Origin: CAYPNF01 sp964411985
GTDB lineage: Bacteria; Verrucomicrobiota; Verrucomicrobiia; Limisphaerales; J093
Direction: 5' to 3'
Assembly: GCA_964411985.1 (NCBI GenBank)
Contig: CAYPNF010000036.1
Span: 22,773 to 86,772 of the forward strand
Length of the DNA stretch: 64,000 bases
A program made the translations under genes and the position numbers. The stretch's first letter is position 1, and each line of letters opens with the position of its first letter. The notes beneath the pieces were generated by a model. The model worked only from the letters and a program-made list of their open reading frames with translations, had not been told where the DNA came from and did not search any database. Of this stretch, positions 41,803 through 50,218 are shown piece after piece.

Positions 41803-44334
41803 ATGAGTGATCCAAACCAATCGAAGGAGACCAAAGAAGCTGGCAGGTTGCCGCCAGTTTCGGCCTTTGACGATCCCATCTCCCAACTGCTTCGCATTCG
41901 GATTTTGGATCCGCCATCCAGACCGGGCCTCCTGGCATGCTTGGGAAGGTACGAAATCTATCGCGTGACGGGAATCGGAGGAATGGGCTTGGTCTGCCAA
42001 GGGTTTGACTCTGGCAGCCCTGCGACACTGACTGCCTCAACCCCGGCGGTTTCAGGGGCTGCACCCTCGGCGGGAGGAGACTTGGCGACTCGGGAAGTTG
42101 CCATAAAGATCCTGAGGCCTGAGTTCGTGGCGAACGCCAAGGCGGTTGAGCTTTTCCTACGGGAAGCCAGAACAATGCGGGATCTGTCTCATCCCCACAT
42201 TCTACCGGTCTTGGAGGTATCCCAAAGCGCTGGCCATCGGATGACTGCGGGCAATCGCCCGCAGCGCCCGCCTGCTGGGAAATCCATGACCGTGCTCAAA
42301 GGGGAGCGGCCCTATTTTGTCATGCCGTTCATCGAAGGCGGAAGTCTTGCGGCCCTGATACGAAACCGCGGCCCTTTGACAAGCGAACTGGCGCTCAGGC
42401 TGGCTATCCAAGTTGCGTCGGCACTGGTGCACGTGCACGAAAAGGGACTCATCCATCGCGACCTGAATCCCAACAACGTACTGCTTGCGTCGGGCCCGAC
42501 TGCACTGGTAGCGGATTTTGGATTGTCCCGCACCATCTTGAACGACCCAACAGTGGACGTGACTCGCCCTCAGACCGCAGGGACAAAACCCTACATGTCC
42601 CCTGGCATTGTGGCTGGGGAGGCCGAGGATACTCGCTGCGACATTTATTCCTTTGGCGCCTTGCTCTATGAAATGATCACCGGCTCGGCTCCCTACCACG
42701 AGAGCAGCCACATCGATCTAGAACGATGCATCCTCGCCGGCCCCCCGAAATCGGCCCGTATCCTGAACCCCAAGGCTGAGCCTGGTTTGGTGGCCATTGC
42801 CGAGGCGGCCATGGCTCGGAGACTCAAGGACCGATACGCGCGGATGGCAGATGTACTGAGCGACCTTCGTCGTGTCGAGCAAGGGCTTCCGATCCAAGGC
42901 CCCTTCTCGACACCAGAGCCTGGATCTCGTCAGGATGACCCTAAAGTCACGTCGGCCCTTTCTTCCAAGCGCCTCGTTCGACTCGCCACCGCTTTTTTGG
43001 GAGGCGTGGCGGTCCTGGTTTCGCTGGCCTGGATGGGACTGCATGGCAGCCTGAAGCAGGTGGTACGCCTCGAACTACCGGGAGTTCACAACTGGAGTCA
43101 AGCGAGGCTTGTTGATTGGGAAGGTGATGGATACAAAGAGATTGTATTTCTAGCCGGGAGCGATCTCACTGTCATTGATCGCGACGGAGTGCTCCTGCGC
43201 CAGCAACATCCAGTAGGGCTCAAAGCCGCCGGCCTGCAACTGGATCTGGTCTTGGACGCCCCCCCGGGCTCAAGTTGCCGGTGTTTCTTCCATTGGGAAG
43301 AGGAGGAGTCAGCCATCGTGGCCGAACTGGATAACCAACTCAGGTCGCTCAGGCGATTCTCCGTCCCCAAGAAAGACCTGCCTCCTGGGGCAGAACTGAA
43401 GACGGTGGCGGTGTGGCAGGCGAGCGACGGCAGCGTCATGCTCCTGGCGACAGCCTCTTCTCCGGAATCGAGCCGAGTATTCTGCTACCAGAACGCCGAT
43501 CCGAACCCGAAGTGGAGCCGCTCTATTCGAGGGGAAGTTGTCGACTCGGCTTTAGTCGTTTGGGACAAGGTCAGCGACCCAGAGGTCGTCTGCACCATCA
43601 ATGCGACCCGGGCATCCTCCGGAAGTGAGGACACTACGCGGGTTCAAGCCTGGCAAGGGGATGGGAATGATCGTTGGTCCGTGGCTCTGCCCCACACCGG
43701 AGCAAGACCCCGGATCGCGACCGCAGTAGGCAATGGTTCCTTGTTGGCCGAGCTCCTGGTTTGGACTGAGGAAGACCCTTGGCTGCTTGGAAATACCAAC
43801 CATATTCGACGAATCAAGAGGGATGGAAAGGCAGATGTGGTCTTTACGCTGCCAGTGGGGTTAGGGGACTTCCGGATCCTCCCCACCAGGCCCGATCCAA
43901 GCTATCTGGCGACTGACCGGAATGGCAGCATGTACCTCTTGGACGAGTCGTTGCGATTAGTCCGGCAGGCGCATGTCGTAGACCGGTTGGCGGATACCGC
44001 TCCACTGCGTATCAGCACGGTTGACGACCTGAACGCGGGAGGAGGTCGGAGGATTGTGATTGTGGCGGCTCAAGTGAAGGTGCTTGAACCCGGGTTGGCA
44101 GACCAACCCCCTGCCTGGGCCTCCCTGACAAGCGAGGTCCTAGTGGTCGGCGAAGACCTGCGGCCCAGGGCCAGAATGGTGGTATCCGAGACGAAGCGAG
44201 TTCCCGGATTCGTCAGCGCTTTGGTTACCGATTGGCAAGCCGAGGGTGTTCACGACATTCTGACGTTTGGATCTCAAGCCCGGGTCTTGGAATACAAGCC
44301 GCCGTTCCTGGAACGGTTCCAAGGCGGCCGCTGA
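41803..44334 (+). CDS. Membrane Ser/Thr protein kinase with extracytoplasmic propeller-like sensor
   Basis: Receptor-like kinase of 843 aa. The cytoplasmic kinase (about 48-362) has a Gly-rich loop GIGGMG (57-62), Lys102 (VAIK), Glu121, Asp220 in HRDLN and DFG at 238-240. Two positions deviate: the lysine of HRDLKP is Asn222, and the APE Glu is Gly268 (YMSPGIV). One TM helix (about 393-412) is followed by an approximately 420-aa FG-GAP/VCBS-like propeller region (DWEGDGYKEIVFL). An insertion of about 30 residues (72-98) precedes the lysine strand, and a hairpin repeat is inside the gene. It is encoded 2.5 kb before an ECF-like sigma factor gene. Substrate and activity are unknown. Confidence 0.87.
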   Translation: MSDPNQSKETKEAGRLPPVSAFDDPISQLLRIRILDPPSRPGLLACLGRYEIYRVTGIGGMGLVCQGFDSGSPATLTASTPAVSGAAPSAGGDLATREVAIKILRPEFVANAKAVELFLREARTMRDLSHPHILPVLEVSQSAGHRMTAGNRPQRPPAGKSMTVLKGERPYFVMPFIEGGSLAALIRNRGPLTSELALRLAIQVASALVHVHEKGLIHRDLNPNNVLLASGPTALVADFGLSRTILNDPTVDVTRPQTAGTKPYMSPGIVAGEAEDTRCDIYSFGALLYEMITGSAPYHESSHIDLERCILAGPPKSARILNPKAEPGLVAIAEAAMARRLKDRYARMADVLSDLRRVEQGLPIQGPFSTPEPGSRQDDPKVTSALSSKRLVRLATAFLGGVAVLVSLAWMGLHGSLKQVVRLELPGVHNWSQARLVDWEGDGYKEIVFLAGSDLTVIDRDGVLLRQQHPVGLKAAGLQLDLVLDAPPGSSCRCFFHWEEEESAIVAELDNQLRSLRRFSVPKKDLPPGAELKTVAVWQASDGSVMLLATASSPESSRVFCYQNADPNPKWSRSIRGEVVDSALVVWDKVSDPEVVCTINATRASSGSEDTTRVQAWQGDGNDRWSVALPHTGARPRIATAVGNGSLLAELLVWTEEDPWLLGNTNHIRRIKRDGKADVVFTLPVGLGDFRILPTRPDPSYLATDRNGSMYLLDESLRLVRQAHVVDRLADTAPLRISTVDDLNAGGGRRIVIVAAQVKVLEPGLADQPPAWASLTSEVLVVGEDLRPRARMVVSETKRVPGFVSALVTDWQAEGVHDILTFGSQARVLEYKPPFLERFQGGR
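42245..42264. repeat. REP-like hairpin within the kinase gene
   Basis: CTGCGGGC (42245-42252) and GCCCGCAG (42257-42264) form a perfect 8-bp stem with loop AATC, the same 7-8-bp/4-nt design as the hairpins at 1129-1497. It encodes kinase residues about 148-155 (MTAGNRPQR) in a loop between beta strands, so the reading frame tolerates it. Confidence 0.7.
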
Positions 44335-44349
44335 GGGCCAAATCAACCT

Positions 44350-44958
44350 TCATACAATACTTTGGCAATCAGGGCATAGCGCCGGTGCACCTCCAGACTG
44401 CACGTCGGCCTGACGAACTTCTTCGGGAGCCTTCCATCCGCCCTCTACCTGACGAACCCGAAAGCAGCGAGGACAAGCGGGAAGCAAACCGGCGAGCGCG
44501 GCCAGCCTGACCTCCAATCGGCGCTGTGCGTCGATCAAGGCGGCAGTCTCGGAACGAAGACGGCGGAGCTCCTGCATATCTGCGAAGCGCGCGACCGCGA
44601 TCGCGATCGCCCGGTCGAGTTCGGGAGCGCTCGGCGGCTTCACCAAGTAAGCGCCCATCCCGGCATCACTCGCCTTCTGTACCATCTCTGCGGATTCGAA
44701 AGCCGTGAGCGCCACCACTGGGGTGGGACACTCCACCTGAACCAGTTTGGTCGCCTCGATGCCATCCATCTCCCGCATGGAAATGTCCATGATGATCACA
44801 TCGGGGCGGAGCAACTTGGCCGCCTGCACGGCTTCACGACCATCCCCCACGCCGCCCACGAAGGCATAGCCCAGTTCTTCAACCAGACCCTGGACGAGTA
44901 TTCGTACCAGGTAGTCGTCTTCAACTACCAAGACTCGCGGTCCTCTGGAATCCTGCAT
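44350..44958 (-). CDS. Response regulator with C-terminal CxxC/CxxC module
   Basis: A 202-aa response regulator. Receiver domain: acidic pair Asp14/Asp15, phospho-acceptor Asp58 (IIMDISMREMDG), Thr85 and Lys107 (LVKPP). A long helix (about 115-155) then leads to a small Cys module ACPRC (161-165) ... CPDC (195-198) with GGW in between, a divergent form of the receiver-associated CxxC-(x)n-W-x-E-CPxC motif. There is no DNA-binding domain; output is likely protein interaction. The start is the ATG at 44958 just before RVLVVEDD, overlapping the kinase gene end by 38 bp; longer in-frame starts extend into kinase coding sequence. Confidence 0.82.
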   Translation of the reverse strand: MQDSRGPRVLVVEDDYLVRILVQGLVEELGYAFVGGVGDGREAVQAAKLLRPDVIIMDISMREMDGIEATKLVQVECPTPVVALTAFESAEMVQKASDAGMGAYLVKPPSAPELDRAIAIAVARFADMQELRRLRSETAALIDAQRRLEVRLAALAGLLPACPRCFRVRQVEGGWKAPEEVRQADVQSGGAPALCPDCQSIV

Positions 44959-46618
44959 CCAATGTTTCCTTTCTCTCTGTGGCTTTAAATCGAATCCGGG
45001 TGACTGCGCCGCCCTCATTATGGCAGCTGACTGCCCCTTGCAAGTCATTCTGCACAATCCCCTGAATGAGGGACATGCCCAAAGTGGAGTGTTCTCCGCG
45101 AAGCGCGTCCGGCGGGAACCCTGGACCATCATCCCTATACTCAACCAACACAATGCCATGGGCCAGGGAAATGTTGGCCTGGATTCGTGCAGACTCCCGT
45201 TCGCCCACGGCATGTTTGATGGAATTCGTGGTGAGTTCGCTCACCACGAGAGCCAGGCTCCCCGCAACGCGGGCATCGACACGCACCCCACAAGGCTGGA
45301 TGCTGAGGTGGATCCGCTTGCTGGGTGCCAAGGCATGAAGACACCCTTCTATCACCTGCCGCACCAGGTCCCCGACCGGAACGGGAGCCCATTCGGAAGC
45401 GGATAACATGCGGTGGGTCGTCGCCAACCCCTGGACACGCCCTATCAAATCATCAATCACCCGCACCGCGGCCGTATCCCGGGCATACCGCACATGCTTG
45501 CGCGAAGCCAGGAGAAGGCCGATCATCGCAGACAGGTTGTTCTTCACCCGATGGTTCACCTCGTTCAGGAGTAGAGCCTTGGTTTCCGCATCCTGCGCGC
45601 TCTGTTCCCGCAACCTCGCGTTTCGCAAAGCGATCGCCAAAGAATTGGCCATCTCCCGCAATACCGTGAGACGGTCGCCGTCCATCGCCTCTCCCTCCCT
45701 TAAGCCCAAGGTCAGACAGCCACTCAAGCGGCCATCCAAGAGCATCGGTACGTGAACACAGGACCGCAAGCGCCCCATGCACAAGGCGGACGAAAAGCTT
45801 GTTATCTCCCCCTCTTCATCCGCTCCTCCCACCCATTGCACCTGCCCTTGCGCCAGTCTCTCGACCCAGAACTCCGCCAATCCAACCACGATCACGCCAG
45901 ACAAGGGCTTGATCCCATCCATCGTCGAGGCCAACACGCGCGCCTGGGCCGTTCTGAAGTCAAACTCGAACACGGTACCTTGGGAGAAGAAGGTGAGCGA
46001 TTCGGCACACTGAAGCGCGGCCTCCGCAACCGCTTCGGGCGATTGACCCGCCAAAAGGGCTCGGTCCACCTGATGCATGGCCTCCAAACGCCTACAGTAC
46101 TCTCGCAACGATTGTGAATCCTCCTTCGCCGACACGGGAACCAAGCCGGACGGAGCGGAATTCGCGACGTTCATCGGCGCGAAACCAGTTTCTGTTGGAG
46201 GACTCTGGGGGCGGATGGACCAGACGGTAAGGGATCCCTCCGCATCCCGCATCAAGGTCAACTGCAACTCAGCCTGAAACTGCCGGCTGTCTCGACCCTG
46301 CATAGTACAAGTCACAACCTGAGGGATCGATTCCATGCAGGCGCTGAGAGCAGACCGAATCTTAGGACGCTCCTCCAAAGCTACCAAGGAGAGGGCTTGA
46401 ATACCCTCGAGTGCCGGTTCCCCCTCCATCACTCCATAGAGCACTTTGGCTCTCTGGTTACAGAGGAGGATGGCCCCAGAGTCCGCCACTACCAAAATGG
46501 CCTCCGGCAGGGTCTCCACGATTTCCCGATAGATCTGCTCAGTTAGCACAAGACTCCAATCCTCTGACTTGCGACTAAGTACCGCCCTAAGCCATAACAG
46601 ACTCCAAAGTGTTTTCAA
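44921..46618 (-). CDS. Sensor histidine kinase (PAS-GAF-HisKA_2)
   Basis: Soluble sensor kinase of 565 aa. A PAS domain at about 25-135 (TLPEAILVVADSGAILLCNQRA) and a GAF domain at about 190-335 precede a HisKA_2-type dimerisation domain with His356 in NEVNHRVKNNLSAMIGLLLA, then a HATPase domain with ELTTNSIKHA and DDGPGF. No membrane segment is visible, so it senses a cytoplasmic signal. Upstream partner of the response regulator, whose reading frame starts inside it; cognate phosphotransfer between the two is very likely. Confidence 0.9.
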   Translation of the reverse strand: MKTLWSLLWLRAVLSRKSEDWSLVLTEQIYREIVETLPEAILVVADSGAILLCNQRAKVLYGVMEGEPALEGIQALSLVALEERPKIRSALSACMESIPQVVTCTMQGRDSRQFQAELQLTLMRDAEGSLTVWSIRPQSPPTETGFAPMNVANSAPSGLVPVSAKEDSQSLREYCRRLEAMHQVDRALLAGQSPEAVAEAALQCAESLTFFSQGTVFEFDFRTAQARVLASTMDGIKPLSGVIVVGLAEFWVERLAQGQVQWVGGADEEGEITSFSSALCMGRLRSCVHVPMLLDGRLSGCLTLGLREGEAMDGDRLTVLREMANSLAIALRNARLREQSAQDAETKALLLNEVNHRVKNNLSAMIGLLLASRKHVRYARDTAAVRVIDDLIGRVQGLATTHRMLSASEWAPVPVGDLVRQVIEGCLHALAPSKRIHLSIQPCGVRVDARVAGSLALVVSELTTNSIKHAVGERESARIQANISLAHGIVLVEYRDDGPGFPPDALRGEHSTLGMSLIQGIVQNDLQGAVSCHNEGGAVTRIRFKATERKETLDAGFQRTASLGS

Positions 46619-46830
46619 TCACCAACCTTGAAAAACCACTGGTTTCGGCTAGCTCTGGATTCTCCGACTCCTCGCCGTAAGGGGAGCCACTAAGTCGTGC
46701 ATCCCGCAAAGTGCTGGAAAATAGGATCGAAAGGGAGTAGTGTCCCGCTTCAGGCGTGCCGATGAGACTGTGTTAAACCAGGAGCCTCGCGGAGGCTGCC
46801 ATGGGCACGGGCGATTCCTGTGAGGTTTTG

Positions 46831-47577
46831 ATGTCCGAACTCAAGCCAGAGCAACATGAGGCGTTTCCGAAAACGGAGTGGTCCGTGGTCCACGCGGCTG
46901 GCCAGGCGGAAAGTCCCCTGAAGCACGTCGCGCTCGGCACAGTGCTGGCCAGATACCTTCCTGTACTCAAATCCCATTTGGTCAACCAGTTCAGGGTCAA
47001 CGAAGATCAGGCTAATGACTGGCTCCAGGGTTTCGTGCTGGAGAAAATGCTCGAAAAGAACCTGATCGCGGAAGCGGACAGTAGCCGGGGCCGCTTTCGC
47101 AGCTTCTTGCTACGGGCACTCAACAACTACGTTATCGGCCAGCTCCGCAAGAGCCAGGCCAGCAAGCGCGCACCGGACTCCGAAGCCATCCAACTGGAGG
47201 AGGTTGCGGATACCGAGCTTGCTGACGGTGGAGCGAAAGGAGCTGATTCTTTCGACTTGGATTGGGCCAGGAACGTGCTGGGAGAGACTCTGGGGAGAAT
47301 GGAACGACAATGCGCGACGGGAGAGCGGGCCGCGATCTGGATCGTCTTTGAGGCACGCATTCTGAAGCCCTTACTTGAAGACGCAGAACCTGTTTCATAC
47401 GAAGATCTTATAAAGAACCGAGGCCTTGAATCCCCGGCGCAAGCCTCCAATTACCTCATTACCGCCAAGCGGATGTTCGCTCGTTTCCTGCGCGAAGTCG
47501 TCTCGGAATACACGAAGGACGACAAAGAGATCGAAACCGAAATCGAGGATCTGAAAGCGATTCTTTTTCGTTCCTGA
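46831..47577 (+). CDS. ECF-like sigma-70 factor (PVC type)
   Basis: RNA polymerase sigma factor-like protein of about 248 aa. The N-terminal part FPKTEWSVVHAAGQAESPLKHVALGTVLARYLP and DWLQGFVLEKMLEKNLIAEADSSRGRFRSFLLRALNNYVIGQ matches the region 2-like pattern of ECF sigma factors frequent in Verrucomicrobiota and Planctomycetota (TRWSVVLAAG, RGRFRSFLL). A region 4-like helical C-terminus (VSYEDLIKNRGLESPAQASNYLITAKRMFARFLREVV) has helix-turn-helix character. The ATG at 46831 with GTGAGG 5 nt upstream is preferred over 46801. Such factors are often found beside Ser/Thr kinases. Confidence 0.72.
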   Translation: MSELKPEQHEAFPKTEWSVVHAAGQAESPLKHVALGTVLARYLPVLKSHLVNQFRVNEDQANDWLQGFVLEKMLEKNLIAEADSSRGRFRSFLLRALNNYVIGQLRKSQASKRAPDSEAIQLEEVADTELADGGAKGADSFDLDWARNVLGETLGRMERQCATGERAAIWIVFEARILKPLLEDAEPVSYEDLIKNRGLESPAQASNYLITAKRMFARFLREVVSEYTKDDKEIETEIEDLKAILFRS

Positions 47578-47693
47578 GCAAGATCGGCGACTGTTTCGCG
47601 TAGATAGGAGACGAGAAGAGACGGTTCGCGTCAAAAGTGGCCGGGCTATACTTGGGTCGTTCCTCGTCCTCTCTTCTTCAATTTCGGGCAAAC

Positions 47694-48302
47694 ATGGATT
47701 TGAGATTTATGGAAGCTCGGCCTAAGAACGCCGACGCATCGGGAAGGTCAGTCCCCAGCCAATGTTCAACCTTCGGTTCTGCAACCGGTCATTGGTCGAC
47801 TACGTCCATCGGAATGCGGCTGCTCGGGGGTGATCCTCGCAAACTGGGACAGATGCTGGATTTGGCTCAAGAGGACGTTTCAGAGGTTCAGGATCTTCGG
47901 TCGGTTTTTCGGCAGCAGATGAGAGAGCCCATGAGCCAAACCGTCTGCTGTTCTGGAGCTCAGCCCGCGAGGCGCATTCAGAGCGAAGTAAGCGAGTTCT
48001 CGCTTGCCGGCCTTCTTTCTTCTTCGTCTCCCAGTCTGGAATGTCTAGGAGCGTGCAAGGACTACGCCAAGGCTTGCCTTCAACATCCAGACCGAAGTCT
48101 TCCCCAGGAGATCGCTCGCGTCATCTATTTCGCATGCATCGCAGCCGCCCTGCTCCGATGCCGTCAGCGCATCACGAAACTGGAGGACGGCACCCTCATG
48201 GAGTCTTTCCGGTGGTGTCTGGAGCAGGATTGGTGCTTTGATGAACTTTCGTCGTTATTCGAGGAGGCGATCGGGTATCTGAAGGTTCAAGCAACCGCCT
48301 GA
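47694..48302 (+). CDS. Hypothetical protein
   Basis: Unrecognised protein of 202 aa (from the ATG at 47694; an in-frame GTG lies at 47637). Low-complexity Ser/Ala-rich first half; the second half has several Cys and helix-rich, Leu/Phe-bearing segments (ECLGACKDYAKACLQHPDR, RVIYFACIAAALLRCRQRITKLEDGT). No signal peptide or membrane helix is convincing. It follows the sigma-like gene by about 115 bp on the same strand and could be a sigma regulator, but nothing in the sequence proves it. Confidence 0.5.
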   Translation: MDLRFMEARPKNADASGRSVPSQCSTFGSATGHWSTTSIGMRLLGGDPRKLGQMLDLAQEDVSEVQDLRSVFRQQMREPMSQTVCCSGAQPARRIQSEVSEFSLAGLLSSSSPSLECLGACKDYAKACLQHPDRSLPQEIARVIYFACIAAALLRCRQRITKLEDGTLMESFRWCLEQDWCFDELSSLFEEAIGYLKVQATA

Positions 48303-48386
48303 GGCTTCCAAACCCTCGCCCATCGAAGATCCTTTGCTAGGGTCGGATGGATCGAGTCCAATGAGGTTGGCGCAGCGAGTCTCTGG

Positions 48387-49277
48387 CTACCGACCCCGCA
48401 GCAGTGTGGAGAGCTCCCCAGCAAACCAGGAGGTTAAGGCGATACCCACAACCGCTGCGCACACAGAGATGAGAATCCAGACCCACCAATAGACGGGTAG
48501 CTGAACCGGGGGAGAACAGTGGCTAATCTCTTTGCGCCTGTAGGCGTGCATGGCCCACAGAAGAGCCCCAACACTTCCCATCGTCAAAAGAGGGCATGCG
48601 ACCCAACCGTTCCACCTGCCCCACAAGTGCTGCTCATAATGGAAGCCGGTCCATACCAGCACCAGACCGGCAAGCATGCCCCAGAGGCTGCTCGCCATAG
48701 CCAGCCACCGCGAGCTAGCCAAGGAGGCTATGCCGAAAGAGACAGAGAACACCGCCAGAGGCAACAGGAGGACCAACCCGTAGAGTAACCCAGGGGTGTT
48801 CACTTGGATAGGTCGGATCACTCCCGCCTCCACATACAGTCGAGCGGCCATCTGCGAGAGGTCCAACCCCAGCGCGAGCATGTCGAGCAAGGTCAAGACA
48901 ACCAACCCTCCGCCGGCCATCACCGCCCTTGCAGCGAATCTTTGTCGTCGAGGGACAGGCAGGGACAGAACGTACTCTTCGCTCCCCTCCAGCACATCGG
49001 TTCCACCGAACAGGGGCCCAGCTAGCAGGGCATAGGCCAGGCCGAGTGCAAGAATCCAACCGGGATGTGCCACCAAGGGTAAGGTCCAGACCAGAACTAC
49101 CCAAGCCACCAGGAAAAACAAGATAAACCGTCCGTGACTGAACCACTCTCCCCAAAGCAGGACACGCCAGAGACCTCTGGCTTCAGACCGGCTTTCGGTT
49201 CGACCCAGCTTCCCGATGCTAGGCATCCCTCCCACGAAGAGCTTTTCGGGATGCTCGGGGTACGAAGGATCAGCCAT
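48387..49277 (-). CDS. ABC-type permease-like membrane protein
   Basis: Membrane protein of about 296 aa with six hydrophobic segments (RFILFFLVAWVVLVW, GWILALGLAYALLAGPLF, LLYGLVLLLPLAVF, WLAMASSLWGMLAGLVLVW, CPLLTMGSVGALLW, WWVWILISVCAAVVGIAL) and a cytoplasmic VLSLPVPRRQRFAAR motif between the first pairs. This architecture is that of ABC-2 type permeases and it is last in the operon beginning with an ABC ATPase. The preferred start is the ATG at 49277 rather than 49310. Confidence 0.72.
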   Translation of the reverse strand: MADPSYPEHPEKLFVGGMPSIGKLGRTESRSEARGLWRVLLWGEWFSHGRFILFFLVAWVVLVWTLPLVAHPGWILALGLAYALLAGPLFGGTDVLEGSEEYVLSLPVPRRQRFAARAVMAGGGLVVLTLLDMLALGLDLSQMAARLYVEAGVIRPIQVNTPGLLYGLVLLLPLAVFSVSFGIASLASSRWLAMASSLWGMLAGLVLVWTGFHYEQHLWGRWNGWVACPLLTMGSVGALLWAMHAYRRKEISHCSPPVQLPVYWWVWILISVCAAVVGIALTSWFAGELSTLLRGR

Positions 49278-49333
49278 GATGGGAAGGATTATAGTCGCGA
49301 ACACCGCCAAGGTTCAACCCCGGCCACCAAAAC

Positions 49334-50209
49334 TCAGTCGGGAAGGTCGTCCACAAACAACCGCCACGGCAAGCCGCCGGGCGAAGCCAACGACGCCACC
49401 CCCGCGCCGGACTTATCCGTCGTCGAGGTCTCCGGCGGGAAAGAGGGCACCAAAGGGCTCTCCACGCCCCAAAAAACCTTGCGAGCCACCACGGCTCCGT
49501 CTCGCTGTGCGCGCAGGATCACGCCCTGGAAATCATAGATGGAAGGCACAGAACCCGAAGAGGGGCCTCCAAGGCCATGCATCTGGCAGACTGCCAAACC
49601 GGCCTGGCCGCCTGCGCGAAGCAGGCGAGCCCAAGCGTCCTCCTCTAAACCGAGCGGAATCAGGTAAGAACAGGGGGGGGCTTCTTCGACCGCACCCATA
49701 GGGCCGTTCTCGGATCCCGCGTCGCGGCTCGCCACCAGCCAATCCACCATTCCCTGAGTCCGCCCCAGAACCCCCGCCCAATCCCGGGTTGCATCCTGGG
49801 GGCAGATCAGAACTCGGGGTTCAGGCAAGTATCCGCCCGAGACACAAGCTACGAGAGATGGGGGACGCTTGGTAAAATCGTCGAGATACATCCCCAGGGC
49901 CAGACTCAGCTGGTGAAGGTTTCCGACGCAGCGGATCTGTCTCGATTTCTTCTGTGCCGAACCCAAAGCGGTGAGAAGGAGGGTGCCGAGGATGGCCATG
50001 ATGGCAATGACCGTAAGCAGTTCAATGAGCGTGAACCCTGACTCCCTCGGGCGGGAGCGAAGGATGGCGGCCGGCTCAGCCTGACCGCCATCCCCAACGC
50101 AACCCAACCTATCTGACGCAGGAAAAGAGACTACGGGCGGCGTGCCGGAGCCCAACGAGGCTGCCGGCTCGCCGATACTCAGAGAGGACTCTCTTCGTAA
50201 AGCGCCCAC
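49334..50209 (-). CDS. Prepilin-type N-terminal methylation-motif protein
   Basis: Pseudopilin-like protein of 291 aa: after an unusually long approximately 55-residue leader comes RESGFTLIELLTVIAIMAILGTLLL, a classical prepilin cleavage/methylation motif (G|FTLIE) with its hydrophobic helix. The C-terminal part has the pattern RCVGNLHQLSLALGMYLDDF and CPQD, common in the large verrucomicrobial and planctomycete family with this N-terminus (DUF1559-like). Its only possible start is the GTG at 50209, since no ATG precedes the motif; this makes the leader extra-long. It sits in an operon with a propeller protein and ABC genes. Confidence 0.8.
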   Translation of the reverse strand: MGALRRESSLSIGEPAASLGSGTPPVVSFPASDRLGCVGDGGQAEPAAILRSRPRESGFTLIELLTVIAIMAILGTLLLTALGSAQKKSRQIRCVGNLHQLSLALGMYLDDFTKRPPSLVACVSGGYLPEPRVLICPQDATRDWAGVLGRTQGMVDWLVASRDAGSENGPMGAVEEAPPCSYLIPLGLEEDAWARLLRAGGQAGLAVCQMHGLGGPSSGSVPSIYDFQGVILRAQRDGAVVARKVFWGVESPLVPSFPPETSTTDKSGAGVASLASPGGLPWRLFVDDLPD

Positions 50210-50218
50210 AGGATCAGT

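Noticed and set aside
41702..42175. 157-codon minus-strand frame at the kinase start
   Set aside because: Overlaps the kinase reading frame and shows no domain or usable context.
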